Of a stretch of 64,000 bases of DNA, positions 47,284-58,580 are shown one piece after another (the stretch's first letter is position 1; each line of letters begins with the position of its first letter). The DNA comes from Cymbidium sinense (taxonomy: Eukaryota; Streptophyta; Magnoliopsida; Asparagales; Orchidaceae). Below the pieces are notes generated by a model. That model did not search any database. It had not been told where the DNA came from and saw only the letters and a program-made list of their open reading frames with translations. The stretch lies in assembly GCA_021442155.1 (NCBI GenBank), contig CM038217.1:145139643-145203642 (forward strand). The letters run 5' to 3'. A program made the translations under genes and the position numbers.

Positions 47284-49624
47284 TTATTAAGGTGTGTTAA
47301 ATACTTGCATTGCATGTATGGATATGCTTAGGATTTATTCATGTGCATGATACACATGTGGGAAAGAAATAAAATGTTGTGTGTTTTGTGATAGTAATTC
47401 ACTTTACTTAATCTTAAAATTTCTTTCTTTTTGAATAGGTTTGTTTAGAGAAGATCTAAACTTAGGATTAATTAAAATACATAATAAAACATTCACTAAA
47501 TAAAATTAATTAATGAATCTACCTTAGAAATCACTTAAGGTGGGGAGGAAAGAAAAGTTCTCTTCTCTTTTCCTCTTTTTACAACCTTTTGTAATTAAGC
47601 AGTTTCATTCAAACCAAATCAAATCATCAAATAAAATTAACTGATATCAACTAAACAACTTAAATGAGACCACCCTTCTAAGTTGAACCTTTTCACACTT
47701 AAAAAATCCTAACCTTAAAGCCTAGCTAAGCATACCACACAAACCTTACATGGCACACATATTAGGCTAAGTCACCACTTCTAGTCCTATGTTAGGGTGG
47801 TGCATGGTTTGATGTTTGCTTTTATTTTGTGATATTTTGTTTTAGTCTAGATGTTAGGGTGTATGTGTGTAGAATGAATGGTAGGACGGTCTAATCTAAT
47901 CATTGCCTTCTGTAGGGGATTGTGCTTAAGGGGTGCTGTAATAAAAATGTAACTAATTTTGCTATGCAGGTTGCTTATACCCTTAAGCATAATCCAAAAT
48001 AGGCCATGTGGACTTAGTTTCCCATGTGTGGGGTGCTAAGTCCAATTTGTTTATATACATGCTTGGGAATGTGTGGTTTGTTTAACTAATCTCTATTTTG
48101 TAGGTTTTAGTTAGATTTACTTTCTTTCCTTTTTCATGTACTTGCAATTAGGATTTTGGAATGATTGTTATGGGGGATTAGGATGAGCATTGGTTATAAG
48201 ATCACATCTTATGTACCATGTGAATCCCTTGGAGCATCCACATTCTAACCATTCAAAAAAAGAACCAAAAGAGGAAAAGAAGAATGAAGAAATGAAGAAT
48301 GAAGACCCTTATAACATGAATTTCTTGCTTAATTATAATTAATTCATTTGTAATCTGGGTTGTATAAGGGTAGAGCTCGGCTACCCAATTTATTTTCGAC
48401 TTTGTACGATGGTGCCTGACCGTAAATGGCTTTTTATTCTTTTGTGTTAGCTTTATAAATTGTGTGATATTTTGTTTAACTTTTGCATTAATATGGCATT
48501 TTTTTGCTAGTTTTTTCCTTTCTTTGATGTATGGCCTGGATGGTGATTAAGCTTAGAAAAAAATAAATCTTCTACCAAATTAATCAACTAAAAATTAAAA
48601 AAATAAAGAACTTCTAACCTCATTTAAAGCCTAAGTTAAAATCAAGATAAAATAATTAGCAACCTCTTGCTGGATGAGCATTTCTTTTCTAACGTCATGC
48701 ATAAAAACATATTATTTCACTCTTGATTGGAGGGCTTCCACCTTTGCCATAGAAACTTGGCTTGACCTTTGAGAGCCATGGTGGAAACACACTTCCTCCC
48801 TTCTCGTTGATTTTGGCCAATAATATTAATTCTCATGCATTAGGCATATGAATCCTATAAGCCTGAGTCAAAATGAAAATAACATGTAATATGATTTGCA
48901 TTAGATTTAGGTCATTTGAAGCATCCCCTTACATGATCTAGTCTCTTTTGGGAGTGAGTTTAAGAACTTAATCTATTTCTAAATAAATAATAGCCCAGCT
49001 ATCTTGCATAAAGCATATGACTTGCCTAAATGAATTTAAAATCATAGGAGGAGTTAGTTGGTGGCCACCCTCAGGCCTTTGTAAGTCCAAGCAGTTGGGT
49101 GGTTTGTTCTCTTTATGGATGCAAACCGAATACCCATCTTTTGCCTTATATTTAAGTCGTGCTTTTGGCCTTTGCCAAAGGTCCCTAGATTTAGGTTTGA
49201 GGCTATTTCTCCCTTCCATGGGCCATAAGCATAAATCTTCACCTCTTAGGAATTTTCATAACCTTGTATTATGGAATCGTAAGCCATAAACTTCTAATAA
49301 AAATTTAACTCAAATAAATAATTCAATTTTAAAATATAAAGCCCAACCATAGGATAGTTTGAGATGCTCACTAGGTTTCCTAGCATCGTGAGTATCTCCT
49401 ACTTATCTTTCTTTGGCTCTGAAAAGAACTCCCTCCTCCTTGATCGATCTCACTTGATTTGCCAAAATAAACTAATTGATTAATAGTCCTTCCCATTAAA
49501 ATCTTTGGAGACAACGATCATTTACCTTAATCGAGAGTATTCTTAAGGAATCCCCTTCCTTAAGATGTAACTAACTATGCGAGCTCACCCCTGTAGGGAA
49601 CTTAACAAACTTGATTTTAATAAA

Positions 49625-49654
49625 CCCTACTTTACTTTTTCATGTAAAGTAGGG
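49625..49654. promoter_or_regulatory. Perfect palindrome near the end of the A 3' LTR
   Basis: CCCTACTTTAC and GTAAAGTAGGG around an eight-base loop, as at 20047, with only one change in the loop. Confidence 0.65.
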
Positions 49655-49873
49655 GAAGAATCTCTGGAACATATGCAGACCCATTGTCCTTAGGAGTCCT
49701 TTTTGAGGTGGTTAGGTCCATTGTAGGGTGGTGTCTATCTTTTAGAATGGACCACACCTCTCCTGATGGTACCATCACAAATGTATCGTATCTGGTGGTA
49801 TTTAGCCCAAAGCATATTTTTTTTGTTTATCCTCTTTCAAAAGGATGGATGAAGGCGGGAGTATTTTACCACA

Positions 49874-50352
49874 TAATCAGATAGACTCGACCAACCCATC
49901 AAAATTCTTATCAGGAAAGTAAGAAGAACCTGAGGAGTTAACATCTAAATTTTTATTAATGAGTCAAGAAGAAGATAGCAGTTAAAATGAAGATTTATGT
50001 TTTCCCGACAGAGAAGAGTCGGACTCATCGATATTATTGCATATGAAATGTATGAAGTTGAAAAATGAGTCTAGCCTTTTTGGTCAATCCTCCAGAATAA
50101 GATGTGAATTTGAAGAAATTACCTCTTTAGAGGAATCTGAGCAAGACAAAGTGATTCAAGTTCAATTGAGAAGTGGTTAAGCCTTACCACCTTCATCAAA
50201 GAATGGAAATACAAATAAAGACAAAGGCAAACAAATCAAAGTCAATGAAGATATCATTCCCAAAAATCTTAGAAGAAAGTCTAAATCAAGTGAAAAGATA
50301 TATTATAATACTATATCACATCTAAAAAAGATCCCTAAATAATTAAGTGTGT
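49874..50352 (+). pseudogene. pol: Element Y: region before protease, ending at a deletion
   Basis: Y sequence resumes right after the A 3' LTR. Readable phrases: SSLFGQSSRIRCEFEE, VIQVQLRSG (counterpart of the RSGKVLP phrase before Tat proteases) and ISHLKKIPK, a stop, LSVY. In element A the LSxYDAL phrase stands before the protease; here it is joined directly to the RT, so the protease is missing. Confidence 0.65.
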
Positions 50353-50784
50353 ATGGATCATCGGGGTATAATCAAATCAAGATGGCTTCTGAAGATGAGA
50401 AGCACACATCATTCAAAACACCTATTGACATCTTTTGCTACACAATTATGCCTTTCAGATTGAAAAGTACTAGAGCTACATACCAAAGAGCCATGACGTG
50501 AATTTTTGATGAGTTGATTCACAGAAGGTGGAATGTTATGTTGATGATTTGGTGGTGAAGAGTGTAAACCATGAAAATTACTTTGAAGACTTGAGAATTG
50601 TACTAGAAAGAATCAAAAAATATGATCTCAAGATGAATCCTCTAAAATGTGCATTCGGAGTGTCCTCTGAAAAATTTTTGGGGTATATTGTACATCATAG
50701 AGGAATTGAAATTGATCCAGCTAAAATCAAGGCAATTGTGGAGATGCCTCCACTGAAGAGTTTGCATCAATTTTGTTCTTTATA
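50353..50784 (+). pseudogene. pol: Reverse transcriptase of element Y, N-terminal half deleted
   Basis: The RT begins abruptly at GSSGYNQIKMASEDEKHTSF, continues with FRLKSTRATYQRAMT, a frameshift, then VECYVDDLVVKS with YVDD at 50537-50548, LKMNPLKCAFGVSSEKFLGY and VHHRGIEIDPAKIKAIVEM. The catalytic YVDD and thumb regions are well kept, but the fingers and the first part of the palm (before SGYNQ) are gone. The open frame 50528-50785 is the best preserved piece. Confidence 0.88.
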
Positions 50785-51320
50785 AGGACAACTTGCATTC
50801 ATCTGTTGATTTATATCAAACCTATCAGGGTGCTATCAACCATTTGCAAAGTGATGAAGAAGTATGCTCCATTCAAATGGGACAAGGAGTGCCAAGAAGC
50901 CTTCAATAGCATTAAAAGCTATATGTTAAATCCACCAATCCTTGCAATGCCCTAGGAAGTCCCTCATTCTATACACAATTGCATTAGAAGAGTCCCTTGG
51001 AGCATTATTAGCATAACACAATGAAAAGAGCAAAAAGAATGCTCTTTATTATATCAGTTGAAGATTAATAGGAGCATAAATGAGATACTCTCGATGAGAA
51101 GTAATGTTTGGCATTGATCTTTGCAGACCAAAAGCTCCATCATTATATGTTATCTCACAAGATTACCCTCATCTCAAGGATCATTCCGCTAAAGTACTTG
51201 ATGACAAGACCAGCATTGACAGGTCACTTGGCAAGATGGGCAGTATTGCTTTTACATATCACATATGTTATGCAAAAAGCAGTTAAGGGACAAGTCTTAG
51301 CAGATTTTCTAGCTGCACAT
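50785..51320 (+). pseudogene. pol: RT-linked RNase H of element Y
   Basis: Pieces in several frames: FKWDKECQEAFNSIKSYMLNPP (50870-50940), LYTIALEESLGALL (with Glu where A has Asp), ALYYIS, RLIGA and, after shifts, HHYMLSHKITLISRI and RPALTGHLARWAVLL. The last phrase, QAVKGQVLADFLAAHP-like, leads to the second RNase H. The usual catalytic Glu (YPPIEKH) is damaged near 51090. Confidence 0.8.
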
Positions 51321-51890
51321 CCCATCCCTGCAGACTCTTCTCTTAATGATGATTTTCCCAATGAGAAAATTATGTTCATTCATGAAAGAGAAAAAATCAC
51401 AAGTTTAGGAAATGTACATTGATGGAGCCTCATCGATCAAACAAGTCTAACCTCTAAATTTCCCAAGGGCAAGAGCAGGAATCAACATCATCTTCATAAC
51501 ACCAGAAGGAGAAATAATGAGACGATCATATGGGTTGACCGAGCCAAAAACTAATAATGAAGTTGAGTATGAAGCATTGATAGAAGGTCTTGAAGAAGCT
51601 TTTTTCATACGCATTCAAAACTTGCATATTTTTGGTGAATCTCAGCTTATTATTAATCAAGTACTTGGCATTTATAAAATTAATAAGCTTGAGTTAGCTT
51701 TCTATCACAAATGAGTTCTCAAGCTTATGAAGAAAATAACAAATATCACATTAACTCGAGTCTCTCGATCCAAGAATAGAAAAGCAGATTGCTTAGCAAA
51801 ATTAGCTAAGAAAATGGCAAGTATGAATGGTGATTATGTCATGATCGGGATATTTACTCATCGAATTCTAGAGCCAGCAAAGCACCAATC
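51321..51890 (+). pseudogene. pol: Second RNase H of element Y (one catalytic Asp replaced)
   Basis: After MFIHEREK the MYFDGASS motif is present in a shifted frame (near 51412-51435). Then ARAGINIIFITPEGE, RRSYGLTEPKTNNEVEYEAL (Glu kept) and IFGESQLIINQVLGIYKINK, where GDSQL has become GESQL. ADCLAKLAKKMASM holds the last Asp. Frames: 51517-51714 is open. It is the plus-strand counterpart of 3830-4420. Confidence 0.82.
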
Positions 51891-53060
51891 CCCATAGGTA
51901 GAGGGGTTATTAAATTCGACACATTAGGATGCGACTCAAGTTGCTCCTCATACTCCTCAAAATCAACAAGGAATTATACCCAGAAGAGCTAAGAATGACA
52001 TTGCTTTAGAAAATTAGTGTGAAGCTTTTATTGTAGAAGAGCCACATGATTGGAGGCAACCCTTCATCAACTACTTTAAAGAAGGCAAATTTCCAAATAA
52101 TAAATCATTGGCAGCTCAAATCGAGAAGAGAATGTTGTGTTATGTTTTCGTCAATAACACTTTATATCATAGGTCCTTTGAACAAATGTGACTATGATGC
52201 CTAAATGCAGAAGAAGCTAGCAAAGTGATGGTTGAAGTTTATGAAGGACTTTGTGGTGGACATCAGTCAGGTCCCAAGATGGCAGTAAAGATCAAAAAAA
52301 TGGGCTATTATTGGCCATCTATGGTGAAAGACTGTATCAATCATGCTAAAAGGTGTCATGAATATCAAGTACATGGGAATATAATCCATCAATCTCCAAA
52401 TCCACTACACCCAACAATAGCATCTTGGTCATTCGAATGTTGGGGTACATATGTAATTGGACCAATTGATCCACCGTCGTCAATTGGACACCACTTCATC
52501 CTAGCAGTGACTGACTATTTCTTTAAGTGGGCTGAAGCTACCTCCATTAAAAGAAATTATTGCTGCCCGAGTGATCAACTTCTTCATGCATAATGTGATC
52601 TATAGATTTGGAGTGTCGCACCGAATAATTTTTGATAATGACACATCTTTCAAAAGTGCAAAGATTTATAGATTCATCGATCGACACAAAATTGATTGGT
52701 GATACTCTTTAATATACAATACAAGAGCAAATGGTTTGGCGGAGGCCTTCAACAAGACATAAGTTAAGCTGCTCAAAAATATTCTTACTAAATAAGAGGG
52801 AATGGCATATCAAACTGATAGAGGCATTATGGGCATATCGAACCACCTACAAGACGCTGACTAAAGCCACTCCCTATTCATTGGTATTTGGAACTGAAGC
52901 AATTCTTTCGCTCAAAGTTGAGTTGTCTTCACTTCGAGTAGCCATCTAATACAGTCTAACTGAAGATCAAAATGTCTATCTAAGGATGGAGGAACTCAAC
53001 GCACTTGATGAAATTAGATTGCAAGCTCATCAAAATCTAATTACCTACAATTGATATCTT
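51891..53060 (+). pseudogene. pol: Integrase of element Y (HHCC damaged, C-terminus missing)
   Basis: HDWRQPFINYFKEGKFP and LYHRSFEQM lead to the zinc region in the open frame 52225-52593: VYEGLCGGHQSG (first His now Tyr), GYYWPSMVKDC, CHEYQVHG (second Cys now Tyr). The core has LAVTDYFFKWAEA (first Asp), a frameshift, IIFDNDTSFKSAK (second Asp) and NGLAEAFNKT (Glu). WHIKLIEALWAYRTTYKTLTKATPYSLVFGTE (52800-52890, in parts) follows. The C-terminal barrel with GGKF..W.GP present in X is lacking: after LQAHQNL the sequence passes into the 3' region. Confidence 0.85.
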
Positions 53061-54222
53061 ATAAGTCAAACATTAAAGTCTTTGAAGTATTCATAATCAA
53101 AAATTTATCACATTGAAATTATTATAAAAAATGATGAATATATTTTCAATATACTGAGATAGGAGCATTTTTTTTAGTATATGTATTTAGGTTGACATCA
53201 TGCTTCATGCCGAGATCCGTAAATAAATATACTTACTCAAGATGAAACTTTTTCTCATGAAAATTCCTCTACTACACAGGGGGCATTTTTAGATTTCTAT
53301 ACATAGATGAAATTAATGTTGCATGTTAAAACCCTCTTAAGAGCATATCAATTCAAATATTGATGTATTTGCATATTTTCATCTTGAAAGTTCTTCTAAA
53401 TGTGCTTTTGAATTCCCCCTACAAGATAGGGGCATTATTCAAGTTTATTTGAGTTGACATCGTGCCATAAGATGAGATCCTTGAATATATGCATGAAAAG
53501 ATAGCCCTAAATGTTAAAAATTTCTCTCCAAGATTCGTCAAATGTCAAAGATCAAGTCAGAAGAACTCCCAATCTTGGAAGCTTCAATAAACTGAGTTAG
53601 AAAAATATCAACCTCAACATCCTGGAGTCTTGGACACAGATAGGTTCTAAAGGTTGAACTCAATAAGACTACAAATGGATGAGCTCTTGACGCTCTCCTT
53701 AATCAACTAGCTGTAAGAAAAGGCCGCAGTGAAAGAGCCCCCATTCATTAGTCCGATGACCAAATCATCAACCCATCATATCTTAAGTCGAAGACACGAG
53801 TAAGTTCTAAAGGTCAAACTCAATAAGCCTAAATGTGGCTGAGTTGCTGACGCTCTCCTCACTCAATAAGCCGTAAGAAAAGGTTGTGAAAGAGCCCCTG
53901 CTTATCGATCTAATGATAATAACTGTTCAATCTCAAATCAGATCTAGCTTAGTGCTTACAAGTAACCAAAATCCAAGATATCTTTTTACTTGATTGATAG
54001 ACCAAGAAAATTCGAGGAAACTCTAATTCAAAGCCACCTAAAATCAATCTATATATTGCCTCCTCAATTCAAAGCCACCTCATCGATGATATTTTAATAT
54101 ATTTTCAAATGATCCAATCAAGCAAAAAAGCTCAAAAGTAATAGAGGAAATGTTGATGTCCACTAAAATAATAAGATAATACATGATTGATGAAAAGAAA
54201 AACAACAAATGGAAAAAGTACA
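53061..54222 (+). other. 3' region of element Y
   Basis: No supported gene. Collinear with 2320-1214 of X in opposite orientation. A two-copy repeat of about 157 bases lies at about 53620-53925 (GAAAGAGCCCC phrases 157 bases apart), each with GACGCTCTCCT, AAGAAAAGG and GAGCCCC. It ends at the stop codon of the antisense ORF (54223). Confidence 0.6.
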
Positions 54223-56872
54223 TCATGGGAGCCTAGACTGTAGCTCCTGAAGCTGTGCTAAATAAACTGCTAAAGAGTGGTGCTCACTCTCATCCAACTG
54301 TAAAAGCATTAGTAGCTCTAATCAAAGTAGCCTCAGCATCTACCATAGGTGGCGTGTCGGTAATGGTGCGCTCCTTTCTATGGCAGCTCTATCTTGCTCG
54401 ACTGCGGCTCACGATCTGTAGTCAGTTAGTCTAACTTAGAAGAAGCATCTATCAAACTTTGATGGTCATATGTAGAGCCTCAGCACTCACCTCAAAGTCA
54501 TCATGTGTTAGGTCAGTCGCCTCCCTATGAAGCCTGACTTGCTCCTAAAGCTCTGCCAATGAAGTGCAGGAGCGGACAATGCGAAGTGACCTCATCTGGT
54601 GGATCAAAAACTCTACGTCTCTACAGAGAGTCTCAATATACCTGAGAACCTGCTCCCTTAAGCCAGTACAAGCTAGAAGATCCAGAATGGTGTTCGTATA
54701 TGATGTGAAGCTGTCTAGTGACTCTGGAGAATCCAAAGTAAGCCGAGAAACTACATCCCTCAAAAACACCAAGCCACAATCATGCATTCCCCTATCATGA
54801 TTTGTGTACATGAATATTGATGATAGATCTCAGACTCATAACCTACATCAGGCACTGTAAGGAATAAATGAAAATAATTATCATAAAGTAGAGCAGTAAT
54901 TTTAAGAAGTGCAACTAAAGAATAAAGAGAAGAAGAAAACATGAATGAATCGGTAACACGGTGTATAAATGGCATAGTCCTTGACCTTCACTATGATTAG
55001 CTCAGCTATATGTTGGCTCGGTCTACTAGTGATCTTTCACCTCAAAAGTCTCCCCAGGATAATGGATAGAGTAAGGCTCAGTAGGGAAGAGTGGCTCTAT
55101 AAAAGGAGTAGTAAAATCTAAGGTGGTAATATCAAAGGTAGGCATCTAGCCTCAATGGCATATACTAACACACACACAGTATCTCGTCGAGTCAAGTCAT
55201 CGTGGAAGTGGACTCATCAATCGGTTGAAGCTTCGAGCAGATTGTTTGCACTACGTCTATGAGCTGGTGAAGAAATCTTAGTATAACTAGGAGCATAATC
55301 CCTAGCTCTGACTCTGCTATGAGGAGTGGTGTCCTTAGCCCTAACTTGCTCATCAACTGGTGCATCTATCACAAATCAAATTAGAATATCAGAAAAACTA
55401 AATATATTTTAATGATATGATAAAAAAGATAATAGAAGTACTGAAAGAGAGTAAGATATTGATTATACCTATAGTACTGCTATCTCCTGTCGGTGGTGAC
55501 TGAAGATGGGTCCCCTGACCTCAAGAAATTCCCAAATACCTCACTCTGCGTTCATATCTCTTCATGCCACACTCCAAGAAAAGACCAAAAGATAGTCATA
55601 CCCAAGTGAGATGAGTATAGTTGACCCCTATGTGGCTCTGTGGAGAAGCTATCCAAAAATAAGAGCTAATACCAAGCCTTGGTAAGTATAGCCAAACAAC
55701 TGAAGTAGCAAGTAACATGTCTCAAGGGGAATTATCATGATCTTTCTAATATCCACTATACCAGGGACGAATGGCCTACCATCATGAATGGTCGACTTGA
55801 AGGAACCAATTTATTGTGTAAATCAATTGGGCTGATAGCTCTCTATAATACTCACTGATGATGACATAACCATCCAGGATGTATACTGAAAAGGTACTCA
55901 ACTACTCTCAATGTTCGACGGATATGAAGCATTGAATATCTGTCATTCTCATCAAGACTATCAATAAGATCAACCTCTATCAAGTCAGATGGTAGACCAA
56001 ATATGTCTGGCTGGTGAACTAATAAAAATTGATTTCTAACCAAATAGAAGCAAAGAAGAACATGCGAATCCGCTCCATCTTCAAAGTAGACGATTCTCAA
56101 TATAACTGCAAGATGATAGGATATCCTCACCTTGAAAATAATATTGGATACTCGAAACAAGCAAAGGCACCATGTATGTGGAGATGAACCCAAGCATATA
56201 AGTACTATCAACGTAGAATCACATCTCACAACTCTAGAAAATCCACCCCGAAAATCACCCCCAATATCCCATAAATCCTAGCTAATGCTGCTTGGGCCAA
56301 AGAAACTCTCTCACCTCGAGAGATCTTGCTGGCTACTAATAAAGAACCTGGGTGAACTAATCCTTCTGTAATGGGGAGTACAAAAATGCAAAGCCATGTC
56401 ACTATAAATCCTGCTAAGAAAAAATCCTTGCCCAATCCCTGTATAACTAGAGAAGTCCTCCCGGTAAAGTAGGCTCCGCAGTCTCCTCAAATAAGTAATT
56501 TCCATTAGACGCACCTAATAAAAAGGGTCATGTAGTGCTACAGTCTCCTCAGATAGAGCATAATCTTGTAAGAAGCTCTGAATGCATGTACTCATGGCGG
56601 TCATGATCATCTAGAGCCTCGATGCCAGTCGGTGATAATGGTTCAAAAGATCAATATAAATAGAATGCGTAGCTAGCCTACCTCGTCATTCACAATCATC
56701 TAAAGGCTGCCTACAAAATAACTCATCATCAGGTGGAACACACTCCTCATAGCGATAACTAAATACCGAGGCGACATAGCCAAGTCCCAGAGTACTATCA
56801 ACTCTCTGCCAATCCATAAGTATTATTATTAATAGTATCCCGAGCTACTCCATGAGCCCAAGAAGAAGTCAT
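54223..56872 (-). pseudogene. Antisense ORF of element Y with plant-mobile-domain-like part
   Basis: This degraded gene is read opposite to Y pol. The start chosen is ATG at 56872 (MTSSWAHGVARDTI); frames then pass through DSTLGLGYVASVFSYRYEE and ITYLRRLRSLLYRE. The segment at about 56435-56226 (FIVTWLCIFVLPITEGLVHP, then ISRGERVSLAQAALARIYGI) has the pattern of the plant mobile domain. A further 125-codon frame (56229-55852) follows. An intron-like gap of 103 bases with GT...AG ends lies at 55366-55468, and another acceptor after a pyrimidine tract is at 54855. The C-terminal helical part (54811-54545) matches 680-970 of X. The stop is at 54223-54225. Antisense extra ORFs are known in Tat elements; the domain call is by pattern only. 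Several frames are broken. Confidence 0.6.
55366..55468 (-). other. Intron-like segment in the antisense ORF of Y
   Basis: On the minus strand it begins GTATAATC and ends GATTTGTGATAG, is AT-rich and separates coding-like sequence. The X counterpart (window bases 1-25) retains the intron tail with a mutated acceptor. Splicing is not shown. Confidence 0.45.
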
Positions 56873-57176
56873 ATCTCCAAATCAAATAAAGACACATATA
56901 TTGTTATGGTAAAATTTTATATTATGAATTTCTAAAAGAAATATATACTTCCATCCTCACTCTATGCAGGATAAAATGAAGATAGAAATATACTTCCTTT
57001 TTATGCATTTTTGGACACCACGTAGATCCGCGATGTCCTTATTGAGGGTGATCAGGTACGACATTGAGGAGAGGTGTACTATCTTGAAAGATAGAAGTCA
57101 CCACCCTACAATGGACCTAATCACCTCAATAAGGACTCCTAAAGACAATGGGTTTGCATATGTACCAGAGATTCTT

Positions 57177-57206
57177 CCCTACATTACATGGAAAAGTAAA
57201 GTAGGG
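57177..57206. promoter_or_regulatory. Palindrome near the end of C
   Basis: CCCTACATTAC and GTAAAGTAGGG on the plus strand around an eight-base loop; one arm position is changed against the perfect copies in A. Confidence 0.55.
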
Positions 57207-58530
57207 CTTATTTTAAATCGGATTCATTAAGTTCCCTATAGGGGCAAGCCCCCATAGCTAATTACATCCTAAGGAAGAGGATTCCTTAGGAATACTCTTG
57301 ATTAAGATAAATGATCATTGTCTCCAAAGATTTCAATAGGTAGGACTATCAATCGATTAGTTTATTTTGGAAGATCAATTAGGATTGATCAAAGAGAGAG
57401 TTATTGTAGAAGCCAAAGGAAGATAAGTAGGAGATGCTCACGATGCTAGGAAACCTAACGAGCATCTTAAACTATCCTATGGTTGGGCTTTACATTTTTA
57501 AAATTGAATTATTCATTTGAGTTGAATTTTTTATTAGAATGCTAGGGCTTACAATTCTAAAATACAAGATTATGGAAATACTAAGATGTGAAGATTTATG
57601 CTTATGGCCCATAGAAGGGAGAAGTAACCTCGAATACTAAATTGAGGGAGCTTTGGTGAGGGCCAAAAGCACAACCTAAATCTAAGATAAAAATGGGTAT
57701 TTGGTTTGCCTCCACCAGAGAGGATAAACCACTCGACTGCTTGGACTTACAACCGCCTGGGGGTGGTCGCCAACTAACTCCAACAATTTTAAATTCATGT
57801 AGGCAAGTCATATGCTTTATGCAAGATAACTAGGATGTTATTTATTTTAGAAAGTGACTAAGTCCTTAAACTCACTCCCTAAGAGACTAGATCATGTAAG
57901 GACATGAAAAATGACCTAGATCTAATGCAAATCATATTACATTTTATTTTCAATTTTGGATAATCATTTGACTCAGGTTTATAGGATTCATATGCCTAAT
58001 GCAAGAGAAATAAGATTATAGGCCAAAATCAGCGAGAAGGGGGAGGTGTGTTTCCACCATGGCTCTCACAGATCAAGCCAAGTTTTCTGGCAAAGGTGGA
58101 AGCCCTCCAATCAAGAGTGTAACAATATGCTTTTATGCATGATGTTATAAAAGAAATACTCATTCAGCTAAGGGGATGCTAATTCTTTTATCTTAATTTT
58201 TAACTTAGGCTTTAAGTGAGGTTATGAGTTGTTTTAATTTTGAGTTGATTAATTTGGTAGAAGATTTATTTTTTTTCCTAAGAGCCTGATCGTCATCCAG
58301 GCCATGCATCAAGCAAGAAAAAAACTAGGAAACATGCCATCTTAATGCACAAGCTAAACAAAATATCAAATATTTTATAAAGCTAACACAAAAGAATAAA
58401 ATGCCATTTGTGGTCGGGCACCACCGCACAAACCCTAAAACAAATTGAGTAGCCGAGCTCTACCCTTATACAACCCAGATTATGAATGAATTAATTTACA
58501 ATCAAGTAAGAAAATTCATGTTATGGGGGT

Positions 58531-58580
58531 CTTCATTTCTTCTTTTTTTCTTTCTTCTTCTTTCTTCTTCTTCTTCTTTT
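58531..58580. repeat. TTC/TTTC microsatellite in C
   Basis: About 50 bases of TTC and TTTC units on the plus strand, the reverse counterpart of the GAA tract of B at 36370-36432. Confidence 0.9.

Larger units (their letters stand above)
12696..49873 (+). mobile_element. Element A: giant (~29 kb) Tat/Ogre-like retrotransposon
   Basis: A has two long LTRs (7598 and 7994 bases), a perfect tRNA-Arg PBS, gag, protease, RT, RNase H, second RNase H and integrase on the plus strand, then a polypurine tract. Element B (8117 bases plus one 5-base duplication) sits inside; without it A is about 29.06 kb with an internal region of about 13.5 kb. The two LTRs differ by roughly 7% in their first 210 bases (my count by eye), so the insertion is old. 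A clean target duplication is not visible: the bases next to the LTRs are GTAGT (left) and TAATC (right); shifting the left end by one base gives TAGTT/TAATC with two transitions. Confidence 0.85.
41880..49873 (+). repeat. 3' LTR of element A (8.0 kb)
   Basis: It starts TCTTGACCTCATTTTTGGAA and ends GTATTTTACCACA. It aligns with 12696-20293 throughout. It is 396 bases longer; 257 bases are explained by a duplicated segment (about 46770-47283) and part of the rest by a longer CpG-rich island (44525-44870). To its right the Y coding sequence resumes. No gene is supported within; the minus-strand frame 44536-44850 is an effect of the CpG-rich island. Confidence 0.85.

Noticed and set aside
49017..49289. 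Overlapping ORFs on both strands in the A 3' LTR (48968-49289)
   Set aside because: They fall in a block conserved at the nucleotide level in all LTR copies, but frames are broken in the 5' LTR and B, with no codon-like pattern of change.
50353..53060. Integrated plant pararetrovirus
   Set aside because: RT and RNase H are followed by a second RNase H and an HHCC-DDE integrase and belong to an LTR element with a tRNA-Arg PBS; pararetroviruses lack this integrase and use a tRNA-Met primer.
55852..56872. The minus-strand ORF as ORF1/gag of element C
   Set aside because: The same ORF with the same downstream sequence is present in X without any C LTR, and no PBS lies next to the C LTR end, so it belongs to the X/Y family.
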